Position numbers and translations under genes: made by a program
Shown here: one piece after another, positions 28,401-36,061 of the stretch
Position numbering within the stretch: position 1 is the first letter of the stretch
Layout of the letters: every line of letters begins with the position of its first letter
Origin: Hymenopus coronatus
Taxonomy: Eukaryota > Arthropoda > Insecta > Mantodea > Hymenopodidae
Length of the DNA stretch: 64,000 nucleotides
NCBI GenBank assembly: GCA_030762935.1
Contig: CM060883.1
Span: 52,288,001 to 52,352,000 of the forward strand
Reading direction: 5' to 3'
The notes under the pieces: model-generated
Databases searched by the model: none
What the model saw: only the letters and a program-made list of their open reading frames with translations
Told to the model about the DNA's origin: nothing

Positions 28401-31400
28401 AAATAAATTAAACAGGAATATATATGCTTTAAGAATTTTAAGTCAACATGTCAGCCTTCCTATACTTTTAATGGTGTATTATGCTCACATACATTCTAGA
28501 ATGAGGTATGGAATAATATTTTGGGGAAACTCACCAGAAGCTAAAGATGTATTTATTAAGCAAAAACAAGCCGTTCGCATTATATGTGGTGCAAAGAAGT
28601 TATGTTCATGTAAACCACTATTCCAAAAAATTGGTATACTTACTCTGGCATGTACTTATATATTAGAGGCAATATTATTCGTAAAAAAAAATAGATTTAC
28701 TTTCCAAAATAATGAAAATGTGCATGCACATTATACTAGAAATCAAAAGGATATTCACTTAACGTCTGCAAGAACCATGTTGTGTAAAAATGGAGTGATG
28801 CACTCCAGTATATCATTATATAACTCTCTTCCCAGTGATATCAAAAATACTGGAAACTATAATGCATTTAAAACCAGAGCAAAGGCTTTCTTGCAGGAGC
28901 ACTGCTTCTACACTGTAAAGGAATACTCACAATTTAATAAATATCCTCATACTATATCATTGTATTAACTATCTTGTATTATATCCGTGTAAACCCATTA
29001 TATACTGTAAATATGTACATATCTAACTTGCTGTAACTGTTGTAATATAAATCGAATCATTGACGTATCCTGTATCAGAGTACAATGTACAAAATTGATT
29101 TTAAAGGATTAATAAAAAAATTGAAAATTGAAAATGTCATCAAAGAAATCTATGATCTTCATTCAGATTTCTTGAACTTAATGCCCAGGAGGATTGCCTA
29201 TAGGAAACAAAGAATATAACAAGCAAAACTCTCAAAGAACTACAACATCTGCAAAATATTCCAAAATATGCATTGGAAACAGTTTAAATGTCTCGATTTC
29301 CTTTGCATAATGCAGGAACTATGAGACACCATCTGGTTTATCTTCCAGGAGGAAGTGGCAGCCCTACAGCCAGTGATCAACAGACAACCAATGCAATACC
29401 TCCGTGGTGGACAGATGACACTGGAAACAAATTACGATTACTGAAACTAAATTATAATTCAATGTGATAGCCCCCTCCCCACCCTCCCTCCTCCCCAAAA
29501 AAATGTATTGTTCTTTAAACAAGCAAATGTTACAAGTGTAGCCATCTGCAAACACTACTGTAATATATTTATCTAAATTACAGAAATATAAGAAAAGCAG
29601 AAATTCTTTGGTGAGCTCATAGTATCCAGTGTCAATATGTGCTGCTGCTACCTCAGGTGATTTATTTCCTGGTAGTCTTAACAGCAAAAACTGAAGCTTC
29701 TAAAGGATAAGTTGGCATATTTGAATAATATGGCATAGGTCTTTGTTTTCATGATGTACATCTATGAAATTTAAGGACTTTCCCCCCCCCCCCCCATTTC
29801 CTTACTGTTTCAAATCTATGATCTCAATATTGTTTAAATTCTTCTTATTTTTGAATAATATGATTTCTTTCGTTTCAAATCCTTTTAAAATAAAGAATAA
29901 TGGAATTATATTCATTAGAAACTAATAGGAATGTACAATAGAAACACTTTGTTATTAATGATGCATTTAGAATCTTCCTTCTTCTTCTTTACTAAAAAAT
30001 AACTAATTTTTATTTTGATGTTCAGTGGATACTCTGATCTTCCTTCCTTGTTTTACTAACGATTTATCCTCTTGGGAGTTGCACGCTATGATGTGGTCTA
30101 CATAATTTCACAAATGTTGTGTTGCTGTTTACACTGATCATTAGATTGCTTAACTGATTAATTTTACTTTAAATGTACACTTATAGTTATTTAACAATCT
30201 CCACCAAGAGCACATCGCTTACACTCATTAATTAATATAGATATTCTACACAACACAAACTTCTGAACACTGTTGGCTATGCAACTACATGTTACATGTG
30301 TATGAATCACAGCTATGGCAACTGCATATGAATGAGTGTGGCATGCAATTGATGTGCAAATTATTGCTACCAAACTGAGAGTGAAACATATACATGATCA
30401 TGTGACTCTCAAATGCCATTCATGTTGGAAAAAAAAAGAAACTTACTCACTATTTCAGTAAATAAACATGGTAAACTATAGTACATTTAGAGTTTAAGGG
30501 CCAAAAAGTGTTTTTTTGTTAGTACCAAAATAAAAGATTTGTACTATATTTGTAGTACATATTAAGAATTTTGCATTTAGTAGAATACTTCTGGATTAGC
30601 TGAATTTTCAATAATCAAGATTATAGCTGGTCCCACCCTGTCTGGACAAACAAGGATCTTGTTTATAACATAATAAGACATAAATAAAAATTATGATTCT
30701 CCTTTGTTCTTATTCATAACAGTGTTACCTTTTATCCTAGCTATTTGCTGCTTTTATACAACATGATATATGCATGTGCACACATGATTTTGCATTTTGA
30801 ATTTCACAAATAGCAGACTGTATTCTCTGTGTTAACATCGCATGTATATATTTGTGGAGTCAGTTTTCAAACATTCCGCCACTTACAGTTTTAATTTATA
30901 AGGTTCTAGTTTTGAGAACCATTGCCTTCTTTTTCAACCTCTGGGATCCAACTGATGTTATCAGTACCACATTAGTGGACACAATTCAAACATCAGAAAG
31001 TTTGGACCTATAATAGAGATATGTCGTGCATCTAAATTTAGTTGCGATAAGTTCCAAATAAATTTGATCATCCAATAACATTGCTGTTCAAAAGAACTAA
31101 CTTGCTATGTGTAACCTGAGCAATAAAGATTCAAAAGATTTAAACTTTGTATATTAAACAGTATAAATAATTGAGAATAAAATATTTATTTATTTTGTTT
31201 AGAGTGATTTTGTTGAACAAAATTATTTTCAACTAAAGATTTTGTTAAATAAAATTAATGTTTAATGACTTGCAGATTAAAGGGCAGAAGGAACTTCTCT
31301 CAAAAAAAGAGAATGAGTTAGAGCAGCAACAAGAAGAATGTAAGCATCTTGTGCGCATTAGTGAGCAGAGAAGGTAAGTTCTGACATCAGTATGAATTGT

Positions 31401-34400
31401 TCAAAATGCAATTTCTTTGAATTTTTGCTGAGAGACCTTTAAATCATTTCTAGATGTTATTAAGCAATAATCATTTGACAAACAATTATTTTCATGTAAG
31501 GTTATAACTTAATGACTACATTGTAGTAATGGTTAAAATTAACAGTTATAATTAATGATTAAATTATTAATGAATTATGGTTGTTGCTATATCAGTTACT
31601 GTGCATTAAAAGTTTCAAGTAACAATTTGTAGGAAGCTATGCATGATATAAGTGCATTTAATACTGTCTTAGTTTGTAATTACCTGCTGCCAGTAGCAAT
31701 TATTGCAACTATTTCTTGATTGCAAAGAAATTTCTGATATTCTGCTAATACATTTATTATAATAACAGATTATAATTGCTAGCTAATTCATTATTTCTTC
31801 TCAGTTCATTGCACATGAACACCAAAAAACATATGTTCTTCCACATTCAAGTTATCTGTGGTTTGTGTAAACCATGTCATAGACACAATAAATGCAGCAT
31901 ACATAAATAATAGTTGCAATCTCAATAGATATCCATAGAGCATACATCAACTGCCCGATATAATTATATAAGAGATTATTTCTGAAATGGGTATATATTG
32001 CAGGGGACAGAAGCTTGATAAAAATTCTCACAAAGACTTGTCAATAAGGATTGGTTTGTAGCCATTGTTTCAGGACTTAGTAATGGAGTCTCTATTGGGG
32101 CAACTTTAAGACTTACAGAAGTCTCTAGGGTTGCTGCTTGTGCTGATACAGAGTCTTGATGGATATTTTGTCATATGAATGCAAACAACTTAAATAAGAA
32201 TATCCACAAACAAAATGCTTATATACTGTTAAAGGGTAAACTGTTTAAGTGTCCAGGTACTTTAATACCTTTTATAGTATGTATTGAAACAATCAGAAAT
32301 ATTATCCGACCCGGCACACATTCCTAGGCATAAATATAGATAGGAAATTAAATTTTAAATATTGTATGTATGTGTATATATATATACATACACACACACA
32401 CACACGCACACGCACACGCGCACGCGCACGCACACGCACACGCACGCACACACGCACACTATAGGCTAGCAAGAAGTAATCACATTGGCCTCTTGACCTT
32501 AACACCCAGTCTAAGAGTTGAAAACAGATCCCATCTTTTATTTATGTTATTAATTTTAAAATACTCTAATGGATACATTTAATGCTCCCTCCTTGGGACT
32601 GGTTGTCCAGCCAGCACCATCATAGCAGGCTAAATGATGTAAGTGTACTATCAGCCTCTGAGTGTGTCATCACTTTATCTTCTTCACCAGGTGTGGCCCT
32701 TGCCAAGGTTGTTGAAGTTTGAGGCAATATCCCTTTGTCTGGGTAGGGCAATATAGCTACACCAGAACACCCTGATTGTGTCTGTTGGTCTGCCAGTCGT
32801 AACAGATTTTCATCAAGACTGTCACTATCTGGATGTGTTTACAAGCCGTCTCAAGCATGTCAAGAAGTTGGTATATGAGATGTTCGACAAGTTGACTGCT
32901 GGTTGTTCTACCTTACCAAACATCAGGGCATGATAAACACAGCTCCCTGCCAAAGACCTCAAATGTTCTTCTAGAATTTTGATGTACTACTGAATGCCGT
33001 CTGACTGTAGGTGGAGAGATCTTATGCATGTGTTGTGCATTCCAGATCGCTTGTGCCCATAAATTCATCAACAAAACCAGTGTTCAGAGAATTCCGTATT
33101 CTACCACTAACTTGTGTTTACATTTTGGAGACTGTTATTTTCATTCATAAGAATATATCATATTTTAGCAAGAATTCTGACTACCATTCCCATAATACCA
33201 GGGGATCGCAAAACTTGCACTTCAATCATCAAAGCACTAAAACCTGTCAGCAGAGTACACTACATCAAGGGCTATCTCTTTATAACAAGCTACCGGGTAA
33301 CTGGAAACTCTTAAATCAGAAACAACTCAAACATAAAGTTAAAACCATCTCTTAACCCACATGTTCTACAATATAAATGATTTCATGACTACTGCATTTT
33401 CCTAAACTTCTATTAACCATTGTGTAAATTATTAATATCTCGTTTAAGTTTCTTTAAATTGTACATACTAGTTGTAAGTTGTATTACAGAAATGTAAATT
33501 GTAATTTGTTACCTGACAAACCCTTTGAATTAATGTAATTCTTTTGGTGAATAAATGTCTTATCTTATCTTATCTTGTGCCCTGATCGCTGTGTAGCACC
33601 AAAGGTACCCTATAGTGACAGAACAGTACATATTCAAATAATTCATACCTGGTAAATCTCGGAGTCATTAAGCTCACAATAAATAGATACTACCAAGAAT
33701 AGAAGCAGAGATCAAACCATAGCAAAACTGATACCTTTACTCGAGGTTGAGATTTCAGGATACTTTATAAGCTTCTAAGACATATTGCCAAATAGTTATG
33801 ATGACAATTGATATTTTTTGCTATTGCGCATCACCTTCAACACAGCATTATTAATTGAAAAAGGAAAAATGGATCCTTTGCCATATGGTAATTATATTGT
33901 ATGTGAAAGAGAAATGGGAAGTAACATGTGTTCCTTGAATAGTCATGTATGTCTGCCAATCTTAGTGGCATTGTAAGATGTGTTGCACTATAAAAACTAG
34001 GATTGTGCAGAAAATAGAGTTGAAAATTATGCAAAGCCTATTAAATTTACAAAAATAGTACAGAGGAAAGTCCATTCAATTTATTTGCCACTTTCTAAAA
34101 CCTTATGTAGTCTTTGGTAGTCAAAGGCATGTAGCATAATGATGTGATGAAATTCCATTACAAACTAATTTTAATTTTCTGCACTCTGTGTCAAGGTAGT
34201 GAAGGTATTGCATTTCACCAACAATTTTATATTAAAATTTCACTGGAAATACATGTTTTGAGGCACCTTTAATTCAAAAGAGTAATTTTTAGGAAAAAAA
34301 ATATTCAACATCAATGAGGAGCATAAATAAAAAATGAAAGCTTGAATAAATACAAAATTACTGAATATGAAATTTGGTATTTTAAGTTTAGTGTCTTCCA

Positions 34401-35686
34401 AATATGTAACATGAAGATTTTTAAGAAAATCTTCTCATCTCAATCTAGTCTTTATTATTTACCTAAGATACCTATATTACTTATAAAGTGTACATTTTGA
34501 ATTTTATTGAAATAGCTGTGAAGTCTTCTTAATTTGAAAGGCATTTTGCATATTTTTTTTATAACTGCTAAGAGATATGACACAAACATACTATATAAAA
34601 ATTACTAAACATACTACACAAAAAATGTGCATGTCTTTAAAACATACAATTTATTGCAGTCCCTTTTTTGTTGGGGCAATAGCCATTTTTAAAAATATTT
34701 ATTAATATTGGTTTTAATTTTTCAACATTTTGGCTTCTTGCAATGTCATGGAAAGAGTATGGAAACTTCAAGGCTAGCATATAGCCACTTACTTTTAAAC
34801 ATCTGTCAATTCTATGTCCTCTTCTCCCATGTATGTACAGCAAAATGTGTAATGAAGCTATTTCTCCTAAGTTTGTGTCGATTAATTTGAAGTAGGTGGA
34901 AAATAAGCATTCATATCAATAGTTTGCAAAGGGAATACAAATAAATATTATTAGATAGGGAAATTCATCTGAATGTAACACATCATTTTTACAGCATTTC
35001 AGTATTAAGAGAAAAGTGAAAGTATATATACAAAATTTCATTCATTGTACCATATAGAATTGCTATGTAGAATTATGCAATCCACTCTGCATTGAGACTC
35101 TTTCTATTAACAGTTGACTCTTCTCATTCTCTATGTTACTTCATATTACAAAATTTTATTTAAATCATTTTATATAGGTATAAAAGGTGATTAGTACAAA
35201 GTGGAGGGAAAAATGTTTCATATAATATAAAGCTGGTCACCATTATATTTCTGACCATTCATTACTAAATTCTCCTGATGTGAACAAAAGAGTGCAAGAT
35301 AAGTGTATTTCTATTTTTGTTGCAGACAAGAGAACCTGGCTCTGCAAGCTAAGCTGAATAGCTTGGAGCAAAGAAGCAGAGAACTTCTATTACAACAAGG
35401 GGCAGCTGTATCAGGTGCAGCTGTAGCTCTCTCTGGACTTAGTTCTCGGCTAGATGGACTTGTTGAGCAACTTGTGATTTCCTATAACATCTCGGAGAAA
35501 GACCTGGAGGTAGTGGCAGCATTACTTGTTTCCTCCCAAGCTGCTGAAGATAGTGGCGCTGGTGGTGGTGGGGGTAGTGGTGGTGGTAGTGTTGATGATG
35601 CAGGTCGAGAATCAGCAGTTAGTAGGATGATTCAAAAAACTTGTTTCCGCAAAATTATTGCTGCATTTACTAATTCTGTTTTGTAG
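1457..35686 (+). CDS. Nine-exon gene for a serine-rich coiled-coil protein (876 aa)
   Basis: Joining exons 1457-2177, 5140-5416, 7538-7959, 11710-11969, 13597-13825, 18671-18792, 21550-21690, 31276-31373 and 35326-35686 gives 2631 nt, an uninterrupted frame of 876 codons plus TAG. Every intron starts with GT and ends with AG. The phases (1,2,1,0,1,0,0,2) all close, which is strong evidence for one real gene. Residues 1-240 are acidic. Residues 241-473 are rich in Ser, Thr, Pro, Arg and Lys, the composition of many microtubule-binding regions. Residues 474-560 hold a basic patch (PRRKR) followed by a segment starting TIIYHE. Residues 561-760 are Gln/Glu/Leu-rich heptads, a probable coiled coil, and the end is Gly/Ser-rich. 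No enzyme motif, signal peptide or membrane span is seen. A cytoskeletal or centrosomal adaptor role is inference from layout alone; the family is not recognised. The ATG is in good context (AACAATGG), and an acceptor six bases upstream means the 5' exon lies outside. Confidence 0.85.
2178..3279. other. Intron 1, first part: nothing recognised
   Basis: AT-rich intronic sequence. I see no open frame with a recognisable product and no repeat before the SINE at 3280. Confidence 0.5.
3280..3550 (+). repeat. tRNA-derived SINE with conserved central domain
   Basis: A tRNA-like head with an internal promoter B box (GGTTCAAACCTGG near 3340) and an A-box-like stretch around 3292 is followed by a body containing CCTTCGGAAGAGAAGTAAAG and CAGCACGTAAAAGAAC. 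That central stretch resembles a segment conserved among several invertebrate SINE families. The copy ends near 3550. Confidence 0.65.
3985..4195 (-). repeat. tRNA-derived SINE, minus strand
   Basis: Read on the minus strand, the head has GCCGAGTGGTTAGACCACTC (A box, 4157-4176) and GGTTCGATCCCA (B box, near 4131-4142) at tRNA spacing. It is followed by a non-tRNA body ending near 3985. It lies in intron 1 of the coiled-coil gene. The tRNA part is well preserved, so it could be mistaken for a tRNA gene; the missing 3' half of the acceptor stem argues against that. Confidence 0.7.
4582..4623. repeat. (TA)n microsatellite
   Basis: An uninterrupted run of about 20 TA dinucleotides. Confidence 0.95.
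4624..5139. other. Intron 1, last part: nothing recognised
   Basis: AT-rich sequence leading to the CTTGCTGCAG acceptor of exon 2. No further feature seen. Confidence 0.5.
5140..5416 (+). CDS. Coding exon 2: basic Ser/Thr-rich region
   Basis: The exon follows TTGCTGCAG and ends at CCAG/GTGAGT. It is rich in Ser, Thr, Lys and Pro, with several S-P and T-P sites (SRTPPSPG) that could be phosphorylated. It continues the phase-1 Gly codon from exon 1 and ends two bases into an Arg codon. Confidence 0.85.
5631..6819 (-). mobile_element. Mariner transposon, full length but inactive
   Basis: The 1189-bp element is bounded by TA dinucleotides (5629-5630 and 6820-6821). Its terminal inverted repeats share about 24-28 positions, with CATTTGATAAGTTCTCA identical at both ends. 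On the minus strand it encodes a degraded mariner transposase. It starts near 6680 with the helix-turn-helix-like segment (KANEIQ... STVAKW). A W-E-S-I-E-D-D stretch and the region of the first catalytic Asp (DEVWVYYYIPETKQQS) follow. The second Asp region is FHQD near 6000, and YSPDMASSDFHL near 5875 carries the third. Several stops and frameshifts make it a pseudogene. It lies in intron 2 of the host gene. Confidence 0.9.
6870..7195 (-). pseudogene. Possible Tc1-like transposase 3' remnant
   Basis: On the minus strand a translation around 6890-7010 reads KEQLKEYLHQEF, then a SSMPQCLPAVIHYKGY segment. This resembles the C-terminus of Tc1 transposases, where a SMPRR.QAVI.AKG motif is typical. 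The rest is too decayed to follow, and no inverted repeats were found. It lies next to the mariner but is a separate remnant. Confidence 0.4.
7538..7959 (+). CDS. Coding exon 3: Ser-rich region with basic cluster
   Basis: The exon begins after a long T-rich tract and GTTAG. It encodes more than 140 residues dominated by Ser, Thr, Arg and Lys, ending with a Tyr-Ala-Thr-Leu-Pro then Arg-Arg-Arg-Arg cluster. The donor is AA/GTAGGA, the weakest of the set, and is chosen because only it keeps phase 1 with exon 4. Confidence 0.8.
8339..8608 (-). repeat. tRNA-SINE family 1, copy 1 (poly-T leader)
   Basis: A T/C-rich tract (the 3' tail of a minus-strand insert) is followed by AGGTCATATTGAATGA, a GAGCCCAGGTC segment, CTCAGGATGAGGGAA and, near 8539, a B-box-like GATTTGAATTTGGGG. 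The same order occurs at 21061-21322 and 63085-63300. Confidence 0.7.
8800..9312. repeat. Half-kilobase polypurine (GA-rich) tract
   Basis: The + strand is almost entirely A and G for about 510 bases, with a purer (GA)n core near 9246-9300. Minus-strand open frames here are artefacts (Ser/Leu/Phe/Pro runs). It lies within intron 3 of the coiled-coil gene. Confidence 0.9.
9502..10332 (+). repeat. Unnamed ~815-bp repeat, copy A
   Basis: It begins with the palindrome-like ACTTTCTCTACATGTACTAT and ends in AGAAAGTCATGTGAA then CAGATTTTT. The body is collinear with copies at 17112, 21947, 34172 and 51603. This copy has an internal 27-bp tandem repeat (9697-9768, about 2.7 units of an AAAGATTGTTAAATAGCTC-type unit). 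No coding potential is seen. Confidence 0.85.
10333..11709. other. Intron 3, last part: nothing recognised
   Basis: AT-rich intronic sequence up to the TTTTTCAG acceptor of exon 4. No repeats, RNA genes or coding remnants are recognised. Confidence 0.5.
11710..11969 (+). CDS. Coding exon 4: basic patch and IYHE segment
   Basis: The acceptor is TTTTTCAG and the donor CCAG/GTAAAT. The exon encodes an Arg/Ser stretch, a short His cluster (HHH), a basic motif PRRKR, and a segment beginning TIIYHEMAIQTALTGDD. This last part is neither Ser-rich nor coiled coil, so it may be a short binding motif. The exon ends in phase 0. Confidence 0.85.
12540..12634 (+). pseudogene. Short LINE reverse-transcriptase fragment
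   Basis: A translation reads SEMNKFIKSLKHSKSIGHDE then IPNTLLN. It matches the early RT segment of non-LTR retrotransposons (pattern I..LK..KS.G.D.IP...L). Only about 30 residues remain. It lies in intron 4. Confidence 0.45.
12640..13596. other. Intron 4, last part: nothing certain
   Basis: AT-rich. A 93-codon minus-strand frame at 12641-12922 has no clear family. The stretch ends in the GTTAAG acceptor of exon 5. Confidence 0.4.
13597..13825 (+). CDS. Coding exon 5: start of coiled coil
   Basis: The acceptor is TTGTTAAG and the donor GTTG/GTGTGT. It encodes 76 codons of Leu/Glu/Gln heptads without Pro or Gly until the end, typical of a coiled coil, then a short linker ending TANGDHV. Confidence 0.85.
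14155..15577 (+). mobile_element. 5'-truncated jockey-like LINE (decayed)
   Basis: It starts inside the reverse transcriptase (a degraded SKAF near 14175). It continues through a degraded GxPQGSVLGP block, then FAIYINNITES and the catalytic block FADDLRPYLHT (14435). The thumb region follows (RHGLQMNPRKSQAVIMGH) and then the C-terminal part with many frameshifts to about 15200. The 3' UTR ends with GGCCTTATGGCCATAACTCC, an AACAAACAAAC tract and AATAAATAAATAA at 15577. It lies in intron 5 in the same orientation as the gene. Confidence 0.85.
15590..15770 (-). repeat. tRNA-SINE family 2, copy 1
   Basis: It contains GTTTACCTTGGCATTGAGG, AAACCATGAGAAA, AGCCAGATT and the B-box complement GGGATTTGAACCCAGG near 15728. 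A homologous copy is at 53560-53690. It directly follows the tail of the LINE at 14155-15577. Confidence 0.6.
16190..16862 (+). mobile_element. LINE 3' end with RNase H and zinc-binding motif
   Basis: A degraded ribonuclease H segment (SNETADRLAK near 16350) is followed by a C-terminal segment with LIEDPMCRKWGMDFETSWHI and LSECEA (from about 16575). This has the Cys-x2-Cys ... His-x4-Cys pattern of insect LINEs, with the second Cys replaced by Trp. The 3' end carries a (TCA)n tail at 16838-16858. The frame is broken before 16560. It lies in intron 5. Confidence 0.75.
17112..17918 (+). repeat. Unnamed ~815-bp repeat, copy B
   Basis: It is collinear with copy A from ACTTTCTCTACATGTACTAT through GATATTCCTTGTTATTGGTT to AGAAAGTCATGTGAATAG and CAGACTTTTT. 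It lies in intron 5, same orientation as the gene. Confidence 0.85.
17919..18670. other. Intron 5, last part: nothing recognised
   Basis: AT-rich sequence ending in the CTGTTGCAG acceptor of exon 6. No repeat or coding remnant recognised. Confidence 0.5.
18671..18792 (+). CDS. Coding exon 6: coiled-coil segment
   Basis: The acceptor is CTGTTGCAG and the donor AGG/GTATGT. The exon starts with Asp-Glu-Ser-Gly-Met and a short helix containing ALENYFRSS, then resumes Gln/Glu/Leu heptads. It keeps phase with both neighbours. Confidence 0.85.
19540..19700 (-). repeat. Penelope-like element 3' fragment
   Basis: The sequence matches the 3' terminal region of the Penelope-like element at 54785-55690. 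The shared order is a TTTGATAC/TTGACACC block, a C(T)TTCATTTTCAGGATGAACT block, then TTTATAGTGCCAGAATGAAG and an ATTTGATTGGTTTGTATGA block. The insert is minus-oriented. No coding part remains. Confidence 0.65.
19701..20956. other. Intron 6 stretch: unidentified open frames only
   Basis: A 144-codon + frame (19663-20097) and a 79-codon + frame (20340-20579) occur, but their translations show no recognised family and the first overlaps the Penelope-like fragment. I regard them as chance. Confidence 0.4.
20957..21060. repeat. CT-rich low-complexity tract
   Basis: The + strand is almost only C and T, made of TCTCC and CCCCT units. It abuts the SINE that starts at 21061. Confidence 0.9.
21061..21322 (-). 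repeat. tRNA-SINE family 1, copy 2
   Basis: It shares with 8339-8608 the blocks GGGTCATATTGGACAA, GAGCCCAGGGTC, GCCAGGATAAGGGAAAA and a B-box complement near 21259 (ATTTGAACACAGGA). It lies in intron 6. Confidence 0.7.
21550..21690 (+). CDS. Coding exon 7: coiled-coil segment
   Basis: The acceptor is TACTTTTAG and the donor GAG/GTTTGT. It encodes exactly 47 codons, Glu/Gln/Leu-rich with no Pro or Gly, in phase 0 at both ends. It could therefore be skipped without a frameshift. Confidence 0.85.
21947..22760 (+). repeat. Unnamed ~815-bp repeat, copy C
   Basis: It is collinear with copies A, B and D. The central part of the palindromic start has turned into a TATATA tract, and a pure run of 27 A (22001-22027) replaces a shorter A-rich stretch. 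It ends with GAGAAAGCCATGTGATTG and CAGATTTTT. It lies in intron 7. Confidence 0.85.
23050..23790 (+). mobile_element. Penelope-like element remnant with GIY-YIG domain
   Basis: Across frames the translation gives a degraded PYECGRVYIRQTGRI (23140-23185), a LAEHYITEGHSLKRV block near 23250, and a NGLQVNN block near 23395. This is the order of the C-terminal GIY-YIG endonuclease of Penelope-like elements. A 3' region around 23635-23690 resembles the 3' region of the copy at 54785. It is broken by frameshifts and lies in intron 7. Confidence 0.7.
23791..25430. other. Intron 7 stretch: nothing recognised
   Basis: AT-rich sequence without a recognisable repeat or coding remnant. Short open frames near 24478 and 23626 are not supported by any motif. 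Confidence 0.45.
25431..25480. repeat. (CT)n microsatellite
   Basis: About 24 CT dinucleotides in a row. Confidence 0.95.
25481..27413. other. Intron 7 stretch with an unidentified GC-rich block
   Basis: 25481-26400 shows nothing recognisable. From about 26560 to 27410 the base composition shifts to GC-rich. Overlapping open frames of 60-136 codons occur on both strands, none with a known motif. The block ends exactly where LINE reverse-transcriptase homology begins (27414), so it is probably a different, older insertion. Confidence 0.4.
27414..29135 (+). mobile_element. 5'-truncated jockey-like LINE, nearly intact RT
   Basis: A reverse transcriptase is read from about 27420: GIDDIPDIIIKK, NYRPISIP and GFRHK near 27717. 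A one-base loss in an A run near 27730 then shifts the frame. It continues as STETAIYSF, FLDLSKAFDTVNH, GVPQGSILGPFLF (28015), the catalytic FADDTNLLI (28107), FLGLWIQSNLKWKSHI, and the C-terminal domain to the stop at 28966-28968. The 372-codon 3' frame (27850-28968) has no stops. The 3' UTR ends in TTGAAAATTGAAAATG repeats. This is the best preserved retroelement in the window and lies in intron 7 in gene orientation. Confidence 0.9.
29136..31275. other. Intron 7, last part: nothing certain
   Basis: A 14-base C run occurs near 29782. The segment 29287-29470 holds a short coding-like frame discussed in the findings. The rest is AT-rich and ends in the GACTTGCAG acceptor of exon 8. Confidence 0.4.
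31276..31373 (+). CDS. Coding exon 8: coiled-coil segment
   Basis: The acceptor is GACTTGCAG and the donor AAG/GTAAGT, a near-perfect consensus. It encodes 32 codons of Lys/Glu/Gln-rich helix and ends two bases into an Arg codon. Confidence 0.85.
31374..32361. other. Intron 8, first part: nothing recognised
   Basis: AT-rich sequence after the consensus donor GTAAGT. No repeat or coding remnant recognised. Confidence 0.45.
32362..32459. repeat. TATG/TA then CACA(CG) microsatellite
   Basis: A TATG/TATA tract passes into (CA)n and then into CACACG and CGCACG units, an alternating purine-pyrimidine run of about 100 bases. Confidence 0.9.
32585..33625 (-). mobile_element. Ty3/gypsy pol remnant, copy 1, split by a LINE
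   Basis: 32585-33058 and 33574-33625 align with the copy at 52615-53250 in the same order: CTCCCTCC, CAGCACCATCATA, GTCTGGGTAGGGC, GACCTGCCAGTCATAATGG-like, CAAATGTTCTTCTAGA and TGCCCTGATC. Minus-strand translation gives traces of the gypsy integrase core and the region after it, heavily interrupted. It is split by the LINE at 33059-33573. It lies in intron 8. Confidence 0.75.
33059..33573 (+). mobile_element. Short jockey-like LINE 3' end nested in gypsy copy
   Basis: The C-terminal segment of a jockey-like ORF2 is open from 33059 to about 33355: KPVFREFRILPLTCVYILE, then YHSHNTRGSQNL, then LSLYNKLPG. The 3' UTR ends in a (TCTTA)n tail. It is flanked by CTTGTGCCC at 33050-33058 and 33574-33582, a 9-bp target duplication. 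Strong 5' truncation is typical of LINE insertion. Confidence 0.85.
33626..34171. other. Intron 8 stretch: nothing recognised
   Basis: AT-rich sequence between the gypsy/LINE composite and copy E of the ~815-bp repeat. Confidence 0.45.
34172..34990 (+). repeat. Unnamed ~815-bp repeat, copy E (oldest)
   Basis: It is diverged but collinear: TTTCACTGGAAATACATGTT, a GTATTTTAAGTTTAGTGTC block, AAAAATATTTATTAATATTGG, and an end resembling GAAATTCATCTGAATG then CATCATTTTT. The palindromic start is hardly recognisable. It lies in intron 8, same orientation as the other copies. Confidence 0.65.
35326..35686 (+). CDS. Coding exon 9: C-terminus and stop
   Basis: The acceptor is TTTTTGTTGCAG. The exon finishes the coiled coil, then encodes an Ala/Ser/Leu helix, a Gly/Ser-rich linker (a run of Gly with a few Ser) and a C-terminal basic/hydrophobic tail before TAG at 35684-35686. 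I read it as the last exon because a polyadenylation signal follows about 110 bases later. An alternative donor at the GCAG/GTCGAG near 35600 cannot be excluded. Confidence 0.75.
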
Positions 35687-35796
35687 CTTAGCTGCATATG
35701 CTTGTGCAAGCCTGTCCCATGTATGGCTAGAGATTTGTATAGCTTGATTATACCCATTCATATATATTCTCTACAAATTTTAATCTCTTAAATCAA

Positions 35797-35802
35797 AATA
35801 AA
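35797..35802 (+). promoter_or_regulatory. Polyadenylation signal AATAAA
   Basis: A canonical AATAAA hexamer sits about 110 bases downstream of the stop codon of the coiled-coil gene. It is the first in that 3' region and a likely 3'-end signal. The genome is AT-rich, so chance occurrence is possible. Confidence 0.45.
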
Positions 35803-36061
35803 ATGTCAGAACATAAAGCATCAAAATTACCATGTGCTTAGTTCAAGAAGATAACCTAATTCATAAAATACAGAACTGCTACAGCTGATTATTTAACTCT
35901 CTTAGTACTAAGCTATTCATTAAATAATCTTTTCCATTACTAGTATCTAACAACTCGAATGCATTACCTCTGCCAGCCCAAACAGTGACTTAACTAAGAT
36001 ATCAAATAATAAGAAGTATTTTAGATAGTGGAGCACCATAATTTAAATGAATTGAGCCACC

